Shown here in pieces: positions 1-7,399 of a stretch of 33,938 nt of DNA (positions within the stretch are counted from its first letter, which is position 1; each line of letters begins with the position of its first letter). Position numbers and translations under genes: made by a program. The stretch is taken from positions 1 to 33,938 of the forward strand of contig JAFZLK010000089.1 in the NCBI GenBank assembly GCA_017551515.1. Direction: 5' to 3'. The stretch comes from Bacteroidales bacterium (lineage in GTDB: Bacteria; Bacteroidota; Bacteroidia; Bacteroidales; ML635J-15). The notes beneath the pieces were generated by a model. That model was not told the origin of the DNA. It saw nothing but the letters and a program-made list of their open reading frames with translations, and made no database searches.

Positions 1-509
1 CCAAATAGAACAATATTTTTCCATGAATAGTCCTTGTCATATATCATTTTCGACCAATACAACAATGCCAGCAACACGAAAAATAATCCGAAAATATACG
101 GACGCGCAAGAATCGAATAATATATGGTATATTGGCAAACGGCAACAATCGAAGCAGCAAAAATTCCTGCAGTGCGATTAAACCAAATCCTTGTTACAAA
201 ATACATTAGCGGAATACAGGCTATACCCATCAATAAGAATGGCAAACGGATTGCAATCTCGGATGCTCCGAATATCTTCGACCAGAACCATAGAAAGGAT
301 TGTACACCAGCAGGATGCCCATCAATCATTACACCTCCGCGTATCAAATCCATAAAATTGTCAAACTGTAACCGTCCAATAGCACTCAACTCGTCATGTG
401 TAAACGGACAGTCGAAAAAGCCGACAAGCCTCAGCACAGCACCTAACACCACTACCGCAAGGAGCGCAATTGCATGTGGACGACTATATTTTTCCTTATC
501 GAAATGCAT
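1..509 (-). CDS. Membrane glycosyltransferase, GT39/ArnT-PMT-like (N-terminal part only)
   Basis: This reading frame starts at ATG 509 and runs open off the left edge of the window, so only about 169 N-terminal residues are visible. The translation begins MHFDKEKYSRPHAIALLAVV and has a first membrane segment near residues 13-31. A THDELSAIGR stretch follows, with the acidic pair typical of the first periplasmic loop of dolichyl/undecaprenyl-phosphate-sugar glycosyltransferases. Next come GHPAGVQSFLWFWSKIFG and several further hydrophobic helices. Family knowledge: such enzymes transfer a sugar from a polyprenyl-phosphate carrier to lipid or protein at the membrane. The substrate cannot be told from this fragment. 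A good -7 box lies 16 nt upstream of the ATG. Sense-strand ORFs over this stretch are shadows of it. Confidence 0.8.
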   Translation of the reverse strand, partial: MHFDKEKYSRPHAIALLAVVVLGAVLRLVGFFDCPFTHDELSAIGRLQFDNFMDLIRGGVMIDGHPAGVQSFLWFWSKIFGASEIAIRLPFLLMGIACIPLMYFVTRIWFNRTAGIFAASIVAVCQYTIYYSILARPYIFGLFFVLLALLYWSKMIYDKDYSWKNIVLF

Positions 510-524
510 ATTTGAAATTTGATG

Positions 525-532
525 CAAAAATA
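525..532 (-). promoter_or_regulatory. Bacteroidetes -7 box for the glycosyltransferase
   Basis: On the minus strand the sequence TATTTTTG matches the Bacteroidetes sigma-ABfr -7 consensus TAnnTTTG. It lies about 16 nt upstream of the ATG at 509. I see no clear -33 TTTG partner, so this is a motif-based call supported by its position. Confidence 0.55.
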
Positions 533-600
533 AAAATAATTTCCATGTAGGGGTTGGTTTGAAACTGTTTGATGTAGGTTGTGATTGTTTCTGTATTTCT

Positions 601-770
601 ATGGCTACGCCGTTTGAAAGTTTCTAGGTTTAAATGGCTGGCGCCGTTTCTACGCTTCGCTGTTTCAATGGGCTAAAGCCCGTTTGATGGCTTCGCAGTT
701 TCTGTGTTTCTACGCTATCGCTGTTTCTTTGGGCTACGCCCGTTTATATGGCTGAAGCCGTTTCTATGTT
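601..770. repeat. Array of micro-palindromes, GGCTnnnGCC-GTTT units
   Basis: Inside the gene-free stretch 540-1023 there are at least seven short inverted repeats of the form GGC(T)-N2-4-(A)GCC, or relaxed GC-N3-4-GC versions. Most are followed by GTTT or GTTTCTA. Clear examples start near 603, 636, 670, 688, 713, 731 and 750, for example GGGCTAAAGCCC and GGGCTACGCCC. Units are 17-34 bp apart and recur as ATGGCTnnnGCCGTTTCTATG-like text. No open reading frame of plausible composition covers it. Function is unknown; transcribed RNA would form a string of very small hairpins. Confidence 0.6.
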
Positions 771-799
771 TCTAATTTCTGTGGTTCAGTTTTTTCGGA

Positions 800-905
800 G
801 GCATGAAGGCTCAAAGTCCTACTGTCTCAAAGTCTAACGGTCTTGCTGTCTGTCAGACTGGTCTTCTGCTGGTCTGGTCTTCCGTTGACTTTCAGCCTTT
901 TCTTC
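800..905. other. CTGTC/TCTTC-rich non-coding segment related to 14200-14300
   Basis: This segment is rich in GTCT, CTGTC and TCTTCTGCT words. It shares GTCTTGCTGTC and GGTCTTCTGCT, in the same order, with the intergenic segment after cysS. I see no gene here. It may be a decayed dispersed repeat. The remaining bases up to the promoter at 988 show nothing recognisable. Confidence 0.35.
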
Positions 906-987
906 TTTTCGCTTGTTAGCCATTATTCATTGTTTCTGCAAAGGAAATATTTTTTCTAAGGCTTGGATTGTTGGTTCAAAAATAAAT

Positions 988-1018
988 TTTGCCATTCCAT
1001 TCCCATTCCTTATATTTG
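988..1018 (+). promoter_or_regulatory. Full Bacteroidetes promoter (-33 TTTG, -7 TATATTTG)
   Basis: TTTG at 988-991 is followed after exactly 19 nt by TATATTTG at 1011-1018. This matches the TTTG-N19-21-TAnnTTTG promoter pattern of Bacteroidetes. A start site around 1024 would put the UUCG hairpin of the candidate structured RNA at the very 5' end of the transcript. This is the best promoter match in the window. Confidence 0.7.
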
Positions 1019-1023
1019 CCTTC

Positions 1024-1225
1024 GGTTTGGTTCGCCAAGCCGTACATATTGATTAACGAAGCGTTATGCTCGTCTTGCAGTCGGAAATGTGAGAAACTTC
1101 TAAAGGCAAAGAGAGCATAAGAGTTCGCGCGTACTGCGTGGGCTGTTATGACTGCATCTTGCCTAAAGGTAAATCTCACAACCTCCGACTGAAGAAGTGG
1201 TATATCAGTGCCACGCTTCTTTTGT
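1024..1225 (+). ncRNA. Candidate structured leader/small RNA with competing helices
   Basis: Right after the promoter, GGTTTGG-TTCG-CCAAGCC (1024-1041) makes a 7-bp stem capped by a UUCG tetraloop. TAACG/CGTTA (1054-1066) makes a second hairpin. A long-range helix pairs CAGTCGGA and TGTGAG (1078-1093) with CTCACA and TCCGACTG (1175-1191), and AGGCAA/TTGCCT (1104-1109 with 1159-1164) pairs inside it. Two perfect alternatives compete with these: TTATGCTC 1064-1071 with GAGCATAA 1113-1120, and TGCAGTC 1076-1082 with GACTGCA 1150-1156. A terminator-like hairpin closes the region. Mutually exclusive helices before a terminator suggest an attenuator or riboswitch controlling the secreted protein at 1272, or a stand-alone small RNA. 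I cannot assign it to a known family from sequence alone. Confidence 0.6.
1192..1225 (+). terminator. Terminator-like hairpin at the end of the structured RNA
   Basis: AAGAAG-TGGTA (1192-1202) pairs with TGCCA-(CG bulge)-CTTCTT (1209-1221) across a six-base loop. It is followed by a short T-rich run, TTTTGTTT. The stem is good but the U-tract is weak and interrupted. It could act as a conditional terminator for the gene starting at 1272 or mark the RNA's 3' end. Confidence 0.4.
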
Positions 1226-1271
1226 TTAATTGCCTATGGGGTACTGGTGGGCAGAGAAAAGGGATATAATT

Positions 1272-1766
1272 ATGAGAAGATTTTTTCTTGCATTCCCATT
1301 GGTATTGCTGATGGCGACAATCGCGAATGCTCAGAATCTCGACCGCATTAGCCTCAGTTCTGGCGGTGCAGCTGGCGACAATGTCAACTATGTCCTCGGT
1401 GAGACATTCAATTTCACTATGGCAACTGGCGGAAGCGATGGCATTAGCCTCGAAAGCGGTTCGCTCAGCAGTGATGAGAATACCGGTGGCGATATTCCCA
1501 CCATTTTGCAAAATGCCTCCGAAATGCCATCGCAGATTGAGTGCTACCCGAATCCTGTAACCGACATTCTTACCATTGATTTCAATGGCACTGATGGTGT
1601 TAATGGTATTGCGGTTTTCAATGCGATAGGACAAATGGTGCTGCAGACACCTGCAAATGGTGACAAGGCATACCTGAATGTAAAGGCATTGCCGGCAGGC
1701 AGTTATTTTGTCTCGGTGACGAACGGAAAGGATGTTATTGCAGTGAAAAAGGTGGTGAAACAATGA
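1272..1766 (+). CDS. Small secreted protein with T9SS type A C-terminal sorting domain
   Basis: The 164-residue product starts MRRFFLAFPLVLLMATIANA, a clear signal peptide cleaved near NA/Q. A short glycine- and serine-rich middle follows (about 21-90). The tail runs from IECYPNPVTDILTI to VIAVKKVVKQ, with the YPNP motif and PAGSYFVSV of Por secretion-tail domains. Family knowledge: this domain directs cargo through the type IX secretion system to the surface, where the tail is usually removed. Little is left after removing signal and tail, so the mature part is only about 65 residues and its function is unknown. ATG 1272 was chosen over an in-frame ATG at 1230 because the signal peptide begins there; AAAAGGG lies about 12 nt upstream. 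The candidate structured RNA ends about 47 nt before the start. Confidence 0.85.
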   Translation: MRRFFLAFPLVLLMATIANAQNLDRISLSSGGAAGDNVNYVLGETFNFTMATGGSDGISLESGSLSSDENTGGDIPTILQNASEMPSQIECYPNPVTDILTIDFNGTDGVNGIAVFNAIGQMVLQTPANGDKAYLNVKALPAGSYFVSVTNGKDVIAVKKVVKQ

Positions 1767-1880
1767 ACAATTGATAATTAATAATGGATAATTGGCTGAC
1801 AAGATGCACAAGCGTTTTCGCTAAAGCTCAAACGGATTATGAGTCGCTATCGCGAGAACGGCGCAGCCCTCAACGCAGTT

Positions 1881-1913
1881 AAATCTTACAAATCGACACA
1901 AATCTTACAAATA
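1881..1913. repeat. Short direct repeats AATCTTACAAAT
   Basis: Two copies of AAATCTTACAAAT lie 19 nt apart (1881-1893 and about 1901-1913). Partly complementary words, GATTTGTCG and GATTTGTAG, follow between about 1917 and 1952, so the segment can also fold back on itself. It sits in the 288-bp gap between the T9SS cargo and the large surface protein, in which I see no gene. Confidence 0.35.
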
Positions 1914-1999
1914 TGTGATTTGTCGAATTTGAAAAGATTTGTAGAATTTCTGCCCGTCAGGGCACTCCAAAACAACCAACAACCATTGCAACAATTGTA

Positions 2000-2019
2000 G
2001 GCTCGCAATGCCTTGCGAG
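2000..2019. repeat. Perfect hairpin GCTCGCAA-TGCC-TTGCGAGC, dispersed family
   Basis: An 8-bp perfect stem with a four-base loop, preceded by TTGTAG, lies 36 nt upstream of the start codon at 2055. A close relative with compensatory changes, CATCGCAA-TGCT-TTGCGATG, also preceded by TTGTAG, occurs at 11792-11811. Two copies with paired substitutions suggest a dispersed palindromic element rather than a gene-specific regulatory stem. Confidence 0.55.
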
Positions 2020-2054
2020 CAAATGAAATAGAAACATTAAAAAAATTATTAGAT

Positions 2055-5000
2055 ATGAAAAAAATAATATTCACAGTCTGCCTCCTTATGGCAGCAATGT
2101 TCCTGACTGCACAGGATGTGCCGCAGGCAATTAATTTTCAGGCTATTGCGCGTGATGCAAATAGCGAGATAATGGCTAACACGCCTATTATGATTCAGTT
2201 GACAATCCTCGACGGCTCGCCAGAGGGTACACAGGTTTACCGCGAGATTCGCTCGCTGACGACCAACAACTACGGTTCGTTTTCGTTCCAGATTGGTCGC
2301 GACCCGTACATCTCGCTCGGCGAATTTGCCGACATTGATTGGGCTGGTGGTCGCAAATTCTTGAAATTAGACTACGACCCCACGGCAACCCTCTCGTTCA
2401 ACCTCTCTCTTGGTACGATAGAGTTTGTTAGTGTTCCATACGCATTTGCAGCAGGTTCTGTATCTTATATTGATGCGACAAGCGCCAACGATGGTGATGT
2501 CCTTGCCTACAATGCAACTACAGGCCGTTTTGAACCAATATCAATGAGCGGTGCCGGTGGCGGAATAACCGTAGAGACCGACCCAACCGTTCCCGACTGG
2601 GCAAAGGCGGACACCAAGCCAACCTACGACTATTCAGAAATTGAAAATACCCCCGACCTTAGCGGATATTTGACAACAGAAAACCAGAATTTGTCAGATG
2701 TAATGTCTATTAATAATTCGGCTAGTAACAACCAGATAAAGAATCTCGCAGACCCCACTGATGCACAGGATGCAGTTACCAAATCATACGTTGATAACCT
2801 TATAGCACAATTGCAGGCTGCAATTGAGGCACTAACACCTTCTGTTCCAACCGTAACAACTTCTGCGGCTAGTAATATAACTACTAGCGGTGCAACCCTC
2901 AGCGGTAATGTTACCTCTGACGGCAATTCACCCATAACAGAATGTGGATTTATGTATGGCATAAGCGCAGATGATCTTTCGCAGAGCATACAGAGCGATA
3001 GCGGAACAGATAGTTTTACAGCAAATCTTACCGACTTAGCTTCAGGTACTACCTACTTCTATAAGGCATACGCTACCAATCGTGAAGGTACTGGCTATGG
3101 AGAAGTACAATCATTCACAACTACAAGTATTATTGTTGGTGCTTTATCTGGGTTCTTCTCTGTATCCGAAACTCAACAGGTACGTTTTTCACAAGGAAAC
3201 TTACAATATCAAGCATCTTCAAATACATGGCGTTTTGCCGAAAACCAATGGGATGTTATAGGCAATGCCAATAGTAATATTTCTTCTTCATATAGCGGCT
3301 GGATTGACTTGTTTGGTTGGGGAACAAGCGGTTATGACAATAAATATCCGTGGATGACAAGTGAAAACCAAACTGACTATGGAGACAATCAAAACAATAT
3401 TGAAAACACAAATTATGATTGGGGACAATATAACCCCATATCCAACGGAGGCAATCAGGCAGGTCTTTGGAGAACACCGTCTTCGCAAGAAATGAATTAT
3501 ATGATTTACGGCAGACCAAATGCAGATAATCTTTATTCTATGGGAGTAGTAAACGGCAGGCATGGTTTAATCATACTTCCTGACAATTGCATTTTGCCAG
3601 AAAACATATCGTTTACACCTGCTTATAAACAGTTTACTGATGACGTTAATAATTTCTCGATGGAAGAATGGAGTCAAATGGAGGCTGTTGGTGCGGTATT
3701 TTTACCCGTAGCAGGAGTTAGAATTGGAACGGAAGTTTCTCAAGTTGATGAATCTGGATATTACTGGTCAACAGATATTTTAACACCAGAAGACGGTGCT
3801 AGAGAAATGTGGTTTGGAAGGATGTACATTTATTATAATCCAGGCATTGGAGGTTCTGCAGGTCGTCATGTTGGATATTCGGTCAGACTTGTTAGCAGGA
3901 GTGACAATGCTGGCGGAGAAACGACAGGTTCAATGCCAAGCGTAACCACTGGTACTGCATCAAATATTACATCTACTGGAGCAACCCTTAATGGAAATGT
4001 TACTTCCGATGGCGGAGTTACAGTAACAGCTCGCGGATTTATATATGGCATTAGCGCAGACAATCTCTCGCAGACAGCGCAGAGTGGTAGTGGGTCTGGT
4101 AGTTTTAACAAAACACTTACAGACCTTTCGCCTAGTACTACCTACTATTATAAGGCATACGCAACCAATAACTTAGGAACAGCATACGGAGAAGTAAGGT
4201 CGTTTACAACAGAGTCGGCAGCAACCACAGGCACGGTAAACGGACACGACTGGGTTGACCTTGGATTGCCAAGCGGCACCAAGTGGGCGACTTGCAATGT
4301 CGGAGCAACTAATCCAGAGTATTTTGGAAACCACTATGCATGGGGAGAAATAACAACCAAGGAGGTTTATAACAGCAGCACATATACATATTCAGATAAT
4401 CCTACAACGCTCCCCCAAAATGCAGATGTTGCTACTGTCAACTGGGGAACAGATTGGCGTATGCCGACATCTACAGAAATGCAAGAATTGATAAACAATT
4501 GTACTCATGTTTGGACAACCATAAATGGATCAAATGGACGACTTTTTACTGGACCTAATGGTAACAGCATATTTCTTCCTGCTGCCGGTGTTTACTCTGG
4601 TAGTACTTACTGGCATAATAATGATGGAGGATTTTATTGGTTAAGTTCAATTAGCACAAATAACTCGTCAAGTGCGTGGGATTTTTACTTTTATTCGGAT
4701 TCATACGACATGGATGACAATACTTCTTACCGTTTCTATGGTCAATCCGTTCGCCCTGTTTTAGCATCTGCTGAATCATCTGATAATACATCTTTTACCG
4801 ACACCCGCGATGGCATTACTTATTCTACTGTAACTATTGGTTCGCAGATTTGGATGGCAGAGAACCTTCGCTACGAGGGCGATATACCTTTAGGCAGCAC
4901 AGCAAGTACAACAACCGCCTACCGCTACTATCCTAACAACAACAGCAGCAACGTTGCAACCTACGGCTATTTGTACAACTGGACTGCTGCAATGAACGGC

Positions 5001-5390
5001 GCAAGCAGTAGCAGTAGCAATCCGAGTAGTGTGCAGGGGATTTGTCCTAACGGCTGGCACTTGCCAAGCAGTGCTGAGTGGATACAATTGTCAGATGCTT
5101 TGGGAAACCATGATGCAGCTAAACTTGCAGGAAATGCTGATCTATGGCCTAGTGGTTGCTCAATTACAAACTCTTCCTATTTTGGCACAAGTGGCTTTAA
5201 TGCTTTGCCTGCTGGTAGTTATAATGGTAGTTATGCTGATTTTGGAGGAAATACATCCTTCTGGTCAACAACAGAGAATAATAGTAACAATGCAGTTCGA
5301 CGTACTATCAATAGTTACAATACAAATCTATACAATGACAATGCAAATAAGATTTGCGGATTCAGCGTTCGTTGCGTAAAGAATGAATAA
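2055..5390 (+). CDS. Large modular surface protein: fibronectin-like and FISUMP domains
   Basis: The 1111-residue product starts with a signal peptide (MKKIIFTVCLLMAAMFLTA, cleaved near AQD). An N-terminal module common in Bacteroidetes surface proteins follows (about 20-140, QAINFQAIARDANSEIM). Residues about 175-255 resemble a trimeric-fibre linker (VETDPTVPDW, LADPTDAQDAVTKSYVD). Two fibronectin-III-like modules lie near 262-356 and 627-719, each ending GYGEVQSFTT or AYGEVRSFTT. Three domains of the FISUMP/C-type-lectin-like kind lie near 358-615, 724-905 and 913-1111. The last has GSQIWMAENLRY, ICPNGWHLPSSAEW and GFSVRCVKN, matching the fibrobacter major paralogous domain. No T9SS tail is present, so export may be by another route or by lipoprotein-independent anchoring. 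Probably a ligand-binding adhesin; the ligand is unknown. The in-frame ATG at 2013 would precede the signal peptide and was rejected. Confidence 0.85.
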   Translation: MKKIIFTVCLLMAAMFLTAQDVPQAINFQAIARDANSEIMANTPIMIQLTILDGSPEGTQVYREIRSLTTNNYGSFSFQIGRDPYISLGEFADIDWAGGRKFLKLDYDPTATLSFNLSLGTIEFVSVPYAFAAGSVSYIDATSANDGDVLAYNATTGRFEPISMSGAGGGITVETDPTVPDWAKADTKPTYDYSEIENTPDLSGYLTTENQNLSDVMSINNSASNNQIKNLADPTDAQDAVTKSYVDNLIAQLQAAIEALTPSVPTVTTSAASNITTSGATLSGNVTSDGNSPITECGFMYGISADDLSQSIQSDSGTDSFTANLTDLASGTTYFYKAYATNREGTGYGEVQSFTTTSIIVGALSGFFSVSETQQVRFSQGNLQYQASSNTWRFAENQWDVIGNANSNISSSYSGWIDLFGWGTSGYDNKYPWMTSENQTDYGDNQNNIENTNYDWGQYNPISNGGNQAGLWRTPSSQEMNYMIYGRPNADNLYSMGVVNGRHGLIILPDNCILPENISFTPAYKQFTDDVNNFSMEEWSQMEAVGAVFLPVAGVRIGTEVSQVDESGYYWSTDILTPEDGAREMWFGRMYIYYNPGIGGSAGRHVGYSVRLVSRSDNAGGETTGSMPSVTTGTASNITSTGATLNGNVTSDGGVTVTARGFIYGISADNLSQTAQSGSGSGSFNKTLTDLSPSTTYYYKAYATNNLGTAYGEVRSFTTESAATTGTVNGHDWVDLGLPSGTKWATCNVGATNPEYFGNHYAWGEITTKEVYNSSTYTYSDNPTTLPQNADVATVNWGTDWRMPTSTEMQELINNCTHVWTTINGSNGRLFTGPNGNSIFLPAAGVYSGSTYWHNNDGGFYWLSSISTNNSSSAWDFYFYSDSYDMDDNTSYRFYGQSVRPVLASAESSDNTSFTDTRDGITYSTVTIGSQIWMAENLRYEGDIPLGSTASTTTAYRYYPNNNSSNVATYGYLYNWTAAMNGASSSSSNPSSVQGICPNGWHLPSSAEWIQLSDALGNHDAAKLAGNADLWPSGCSITNSSYFGTSGFNALPAGSYNGSYADFGGNTSFWSTTENNSNNAVRRTINSYNTNLYNDNANKICGFSVRCVKNE

Positions 5391-5422
5391 AAGTAGATTT
5401 ACGGATTTAGAATTATAAAATT

Positions 5423-5458
5423 ACAGCAGTCTGCAAAGGTCGGCTGCTGTTTTTTTTT
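5423..5458 (+). terminator. Rho-independent terminator after the FISUMP protein
   Basis: ACAGCAG (5423-5429) pairs with CTGCTGT (5444-5450) across a 14-nt loop and is followed by an unbroken run of about nine T. It lies 33 nt after the stop codon at 5390. Confidence 0.8.
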
Positions 5459-5478
5459 ATTGCAAATGGGTAACGCAA

Positions 5479-5557
5479 GCCCTGAAAGGGCGAAACAGCA
5501 CAATCGTGGATGCAATCCACGGAAATTGGCACATATCGCCACCAGCCCCGAAGGGGC
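5479..5557. repeat. Three short hairpins of the GCCC-GAA-GGGC type
   Basis: GCCCT-GAA-AGGGC (5479-5491), CGTGGA-TGCAA-TCCACG (5505-5521) and GCCCC-GAA-GGGGC (5545-5557) follow one another. The first and third share the flanking text AGCCC..GGGCGAAA. This style of palindrome is typical of dispersed intergenic repeats. No gene is seen between the terminator at 5458 and the promoter at 5616. Confidence 0.5.
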
Positions 5558-5615
5558 GAAAGAACCATATCAAATCTTTCAACAAAATTCTTTTCTATGG
5601 TATTGGAATAAATAT

Positions 5616-5623
5616 TAAATTTG
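5616..5623 (+). promoter_or_regulatory. -7 box for the C69 dipeptidase
   Basis: TAAATTTG matches TAnnTTTG exactly and lies 24 nt before the start codon at 5648. The -33 region has only a weak TTTT near 5591. Confidence 0.5.
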
Positions 5624-5647
5624 CGGTCTAACAAATAAAAAACAGAG

Positions 5648-7363
5648 ATGAGAAAATTATTCGCATTATTGACAATCGCGCTAATGTTCAGCGCAAGTGC
5701 AAGTTTCGCATGCACAAATTTCATTGTTACCAAGGGCGCATCAAACGATGGTTCTGCATTCCTCAGCTACGCCGCAGACAGCCATGTGCTATACGGTGAA
5801 CTTTACTATCGTCCTGCAACCGACTATCAGCCAGGCACGATGATGAAAATATACAACTGGGATACAGGACAATATCTAGGCGACATCCCTCAGGTACTCC
5901 ACACCTACAATGTTGTTGGAAATGTTAACGAATGCCAGCTTGCAATCGGCGAAACCACTTACGGAGGCCGCGAGGAACTCTGGGAAGGCGATGGCATCAT
6001 TGACTACGGAAGCCTCATCTACCTTGCTTTGCAACGCGCAAAGAACGCCCGCGAAGCCATAAAGGTTATGACAGAACTTATGAGCAAGTACGGATATGTC
6101 AGCGAAGGCGAATCGTTCTCCATCGTTGACAAGGACGAAGCTTGGATTCTAGAAGTTATAGGCAAGGGCAAAGGACAGAAAGGTGCTGTTTGGGTTGCAA
6201 GAATGATTCCCGATGGATATGTTTCGGCTCACGCCAACCAGGCAAGAATCACCACTTTCCCACAGGCAACAAAGAAGAGCAAGGATGTCGTTACTTTCAA
6301 GAACATCGACAAGCTCCTCACCGACAAGAACATAACCTGCGTTTATGCTGACGATGTTATCACTTTCGCTCGCGAAAAAGGTTATTTCAAGGGCAACGAT
6401 GCTGATTTCAGTTTCTCCGACACATACGCACCAGTTGATTTCGGTGGCGCTCGCTTCTGCGAAATCCGCGTTTGGGCTTTCTTCAACGATGTTGCTGAAG
6501 GTATGGACAAGTATTGGGAATATGCAAAAGGCACCAAAATTGAATACGATGCAAACGGCTACGCAACCAACAGAATGCCATTGTGGGTAAAACCTGCTAA
6601 GCCTGTAACTCTCGAAACCGTAATGCACAACATGGGCAACCACCTTGAAGGTACCGAACTCGATATGAGCAAGGGAATGGGCGCTGGTCCTTTCAACTGC
6701 CCTTATCGTTGGAGACCAATGACTTGGGAATACAACGGAAAGAACTACATCCACGAAAGAGCAACAGGAACTCAGCAGACAGGTTTCTCGTTTGTTGCAC
6801 AACTCCGTGGCAATTTGCCAGATGTAATTGGTGCAATCAACTGGTTTGGTGTCGACGACTGTGCAACAACAGTTTATGTTCCAATGTACGCATCAATCAC
6901 CGAAATTCCTTACGCTTACCGAGAAGGCAATGGTTCGATGATGAAATTCAAACCAGATGCTGCATTCTGGATTTTCAACCTTGTATCAAACTTCGCTTAC
7001 ACTCGCTACTGCGACATGTATCCCGAAATTGAGACAGTAAGACGCGACCTTCACAGAAGTTTCAAGGACGAGACTGCTAAGATTGAAGGCGACCTCCGCG
7101 AAGAAGCAGCAAACAATCCGCAGAATGTAGCTAAGAAACTTACCGAATATTCGGCTAAAGCATCAGAGAATACAATGGTAACTTGGCAGAACCTCTTTGC
7201 TAGCTTGTTCACCAAATACGTTGACGGTAACATTAAGACCGAACGCGAAGTTCCCGAAGGTTACAAGTACTATGCGCCAGAAGTTAAGCAGCCAAAATAT
7301 GGAAACGACTGGTACAGAAGAATTGTCGAAGACGACACGAATCATTTATTAGAAGCAAAATAA
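5648..7363 (+). CDS. C69 family dipeptidase (PepD-like, N-terminal nucleophile)
   Basis: The 571-residue product has a signal peptide (about 1-21, LFALLTIALMFSASASFA) followed at once by CTNFIVTKGASNDGS. Cys22 would become the N-terminal nucleophile after processing, as expected for peptidase family C69/U34 with its Ntn-hydrolase fold. Family landmarks that follow include IGETTYGGREELW and the SIVDKDEAWILEVIGKG region, with HANQARI at about residue 196. Such enzymes cleave dipeptides and are secreted or periplasmic in Bacteroidetes. Length fits the longer Bacteroidetes members. Ornithine aminotransferase follows after 36 nt with no terminator, so the two may be co-transcribed in peptide and amino-acid catabolism. 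Confidence 0.88.
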   Translation: MRKLFALLTIALMFSASASFACTNFIVTKGASNDGSAFLSYAADSHVLYGELYYRPATDYQPGTMMKIYNWDTGQYLGDIPQVLHTYNVVGNVNECQLAIGETTYGGREELWEGDGIIDYGSLIYLALQRAKNAREAIKVMTELMSKYGYVSEGESFSIVDKDEAWILEVIGKGKGQKGAVWVARMIPDGYVSAHANQARITTFPQATKKSKDVVTFKNIDKLLTDKNITCVYADDVITFAREKGYFKGNDADFSFSDTYAPVDFGGARFCEIRVWAFFNDVAEGMDKYWEYAKGTKIEYDANGYATNRMPLWVKPAKPVTLETVMHNMGNHLEGTELDMSKGMGAGPFNCPYRWRPMTWEYNGKNYIHERATGTQQTGFSFVAQLRGNLPDVIGAINWFGVDDCATTVYVPMYASITEIPYAYREGNGSMMKFKPDAAFWIFNLVSNFAYTRYCDMYPEIETVRRDLHRSFKDETAKIEGDLREEAANNPQNVAKKLTEYSAKASENTMVTWQNLFASLFTKYVDGNIKTEREVPEGYKYYAPEVKQPKYGNDWYRRIVEDDTNHLLEAK

Positions 7364-7399
7364 ACATTAACATAAACAATTAAAAAACAAATTAATAAA

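Noticed and set aside
976..1179. 67-codon minus-strand frame over the structured RNA
   Set aside because: It lies opposite a region with strong plus-strand promoter and helices; the coding look probably reflects the paired symmetry. Similar small frames in other genomes could still be tested.
1176..1811. 211-codon minus-strand frame
   Set aside because: It is antisense to the T9SS cargo, whose signal peptide and sorting domain are convincing.
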